This document shows, piece by piece, positions 5,459 through 5,927 of a stretch of DNA of 5,927 bases (position 1 is its first letter; each line of letters starts with the position of its first letter). The stretch covers positions 1-5,927 of the forward strand of contig CAMLSH010000256.1 of assembly GCA_946482625.1 (NCBI GenBank). Direction: 5' to 3'. This stretch comes from an uncultured Opitutaceae bacterium. GTDB taxonomy: Bacteria; Verrucomicrobiota; Verrucomicrobiae; Opitutales; Opitutaceae. The notes under the pieces were generated by a model. It was not told where the DNA came from and did no database searches. It worked only from the letters and a program-made list of their open reading frames with translations. Both the position numbers and the translations under genes were made by a program.

Positions 5459-5927
5459 ATGCCTTCTCTTTCCCCGTCTCCCAGCCTTTGGGAAACCGTC
5501 AAAAGCGACTTCAAAAGCCTTTTCCCCGAGGACGTTTTCAAGCTCTGGTTCGAACCGATTGTGTGCGTCGAAAGCGCAGAGGAATCCATCACTCTCGGCG
5601 TTCCCAACGACTTCGCCGCGATCTGGATCAACGACAATTACCTCGATCTCATCGTCCAACGTCTGCGTCTCAGCACCGGCCGCTTGATGACGGTGAAGCT
5701 CAAGAAGGTCGATCTCGACGGCTCCGGTGCCCCTTTTGCCCCGTCCGATGCCGGCAGCCGCGTCAAAACCGCCGCCACCCCTGCCCGCCGCGCCCCGCGT
5801 TACGACGAAAAGACCGCTGTCGCCGGTGGCCTCAATCCGCGCAACACCTTCGAAACCTTCGTCGTCGGTAATAACAACCAGATGGCCCACGCCGCCGCCC
5901 TCGCGGTCGCCCAAGCCCCTGCGCAGG
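5459..5927 (+). CDS. dnaA: Chromosomal replication initiator DnaA, 3'-truncated
   Basis: Cytosolic AAA+ ATPase that binds DnaA boxes and opens the origin. The window holds 156 residues and the frame runs off the end. Domain I (about 10-85) starts with the typical LWETVKSDFKSLFPEDVFKLWFEPI helix pair and is the part that contacts helicase or regulators in other bacteria. Residues about 86-122 form a short Ala/Pro/Gly/Ser-rich domain II linker. Domain III opens with LNPRNTFETFVVG (125-137) and NNQMAHAAALAVAQAP, the standard lead-in to the Walker A loop, which lies outside the window. The ATG at 5459 is chosen because it leaves the usual nine or so residues before the conserved Leu-Trp. A GTG at 5429 would add ten residues but lies within a DnaA box. 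Neither start has a clear Shine-Dalgarno sequence. Autoregulation through the upstream boxes is likely. Confidence 0.95.
   Translation, partial: MPSLSPSPSLWETVKSDFKSLFPEDVFKLWFEPIVCVESAEESITLGVPNDFAAIWINDNYLDLIVQRLRLSTGRLMTVKLKKVDLDGSGAPFAPSDAGSRVKTAATPARRAPRYDEKTAVAGGLNPRNTFETFVVGNNNQMAHAAALAVAQAPAQ

Overview
This is a GC-rich bacterial stretch (roughly two thirds G+C by eye) with every real gene on the + strand, strong use of C-ending codons and very little Shine-Dalgarno signal. The layout is dxr (5'-truncated) - rseP - ispG - 531-bp intergenic region - dnaA (3'-truncated). IspG is the long, plant/Chlamydia-like form, and heptanucleotide tracts of a type I recall from verrucomicrobial genomes occur twice. 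Together these point to the PVC group, most likely Verrucomicrobia (an Opitutaceae-like organism). That assignment is inference, since no rRNA or other marker is present.

Positions 1-1131 encode nearly all of DXR (MEP isoprenoid pathway). A strong GC-rich hairpin begins on its last base. Positions 1227-2681 encode the site-2 membrane protease RseP, with two PDZ domains and a Pro/Ala-rich tail. The gap between rseP and ispG (2710-2800) consists of thirteen in-register heptamers that run straight into the ispG start codon. Positions 2801-4927 encode a 708-aa IspG, the enzyme that makes HMBPP in the same pathway. A second tract of twelve heptamers (3694-3777) lies inside this gene, in frame, and encodes the linker between its first barrel and its extra domain.

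Positions 4928-5458 hold no convincing gene. They contain two identical DnaA boxes (TTATTCACA on the - strand), the most A/T-rich patch of the window, a run of 11-bp degenerate repeats and a nested inverted repeat. This is the expected make-up of a dnaA regulatory region and possibly of oriC. Positions 5459-5927 encode DnaA domain I, the linker and the very start of the AAA+ domain.

The first three genes probably form one cluster: dxr and ispG act in the same pathway, and RseP is a frequent genomic partner of dxr. The points most worth a second look are the heptamer tracts, above all the one translated within ispG, and the candidate origin. I see no mobile element, CRISPR array, tRNA, rRNA or toxin/defence system.
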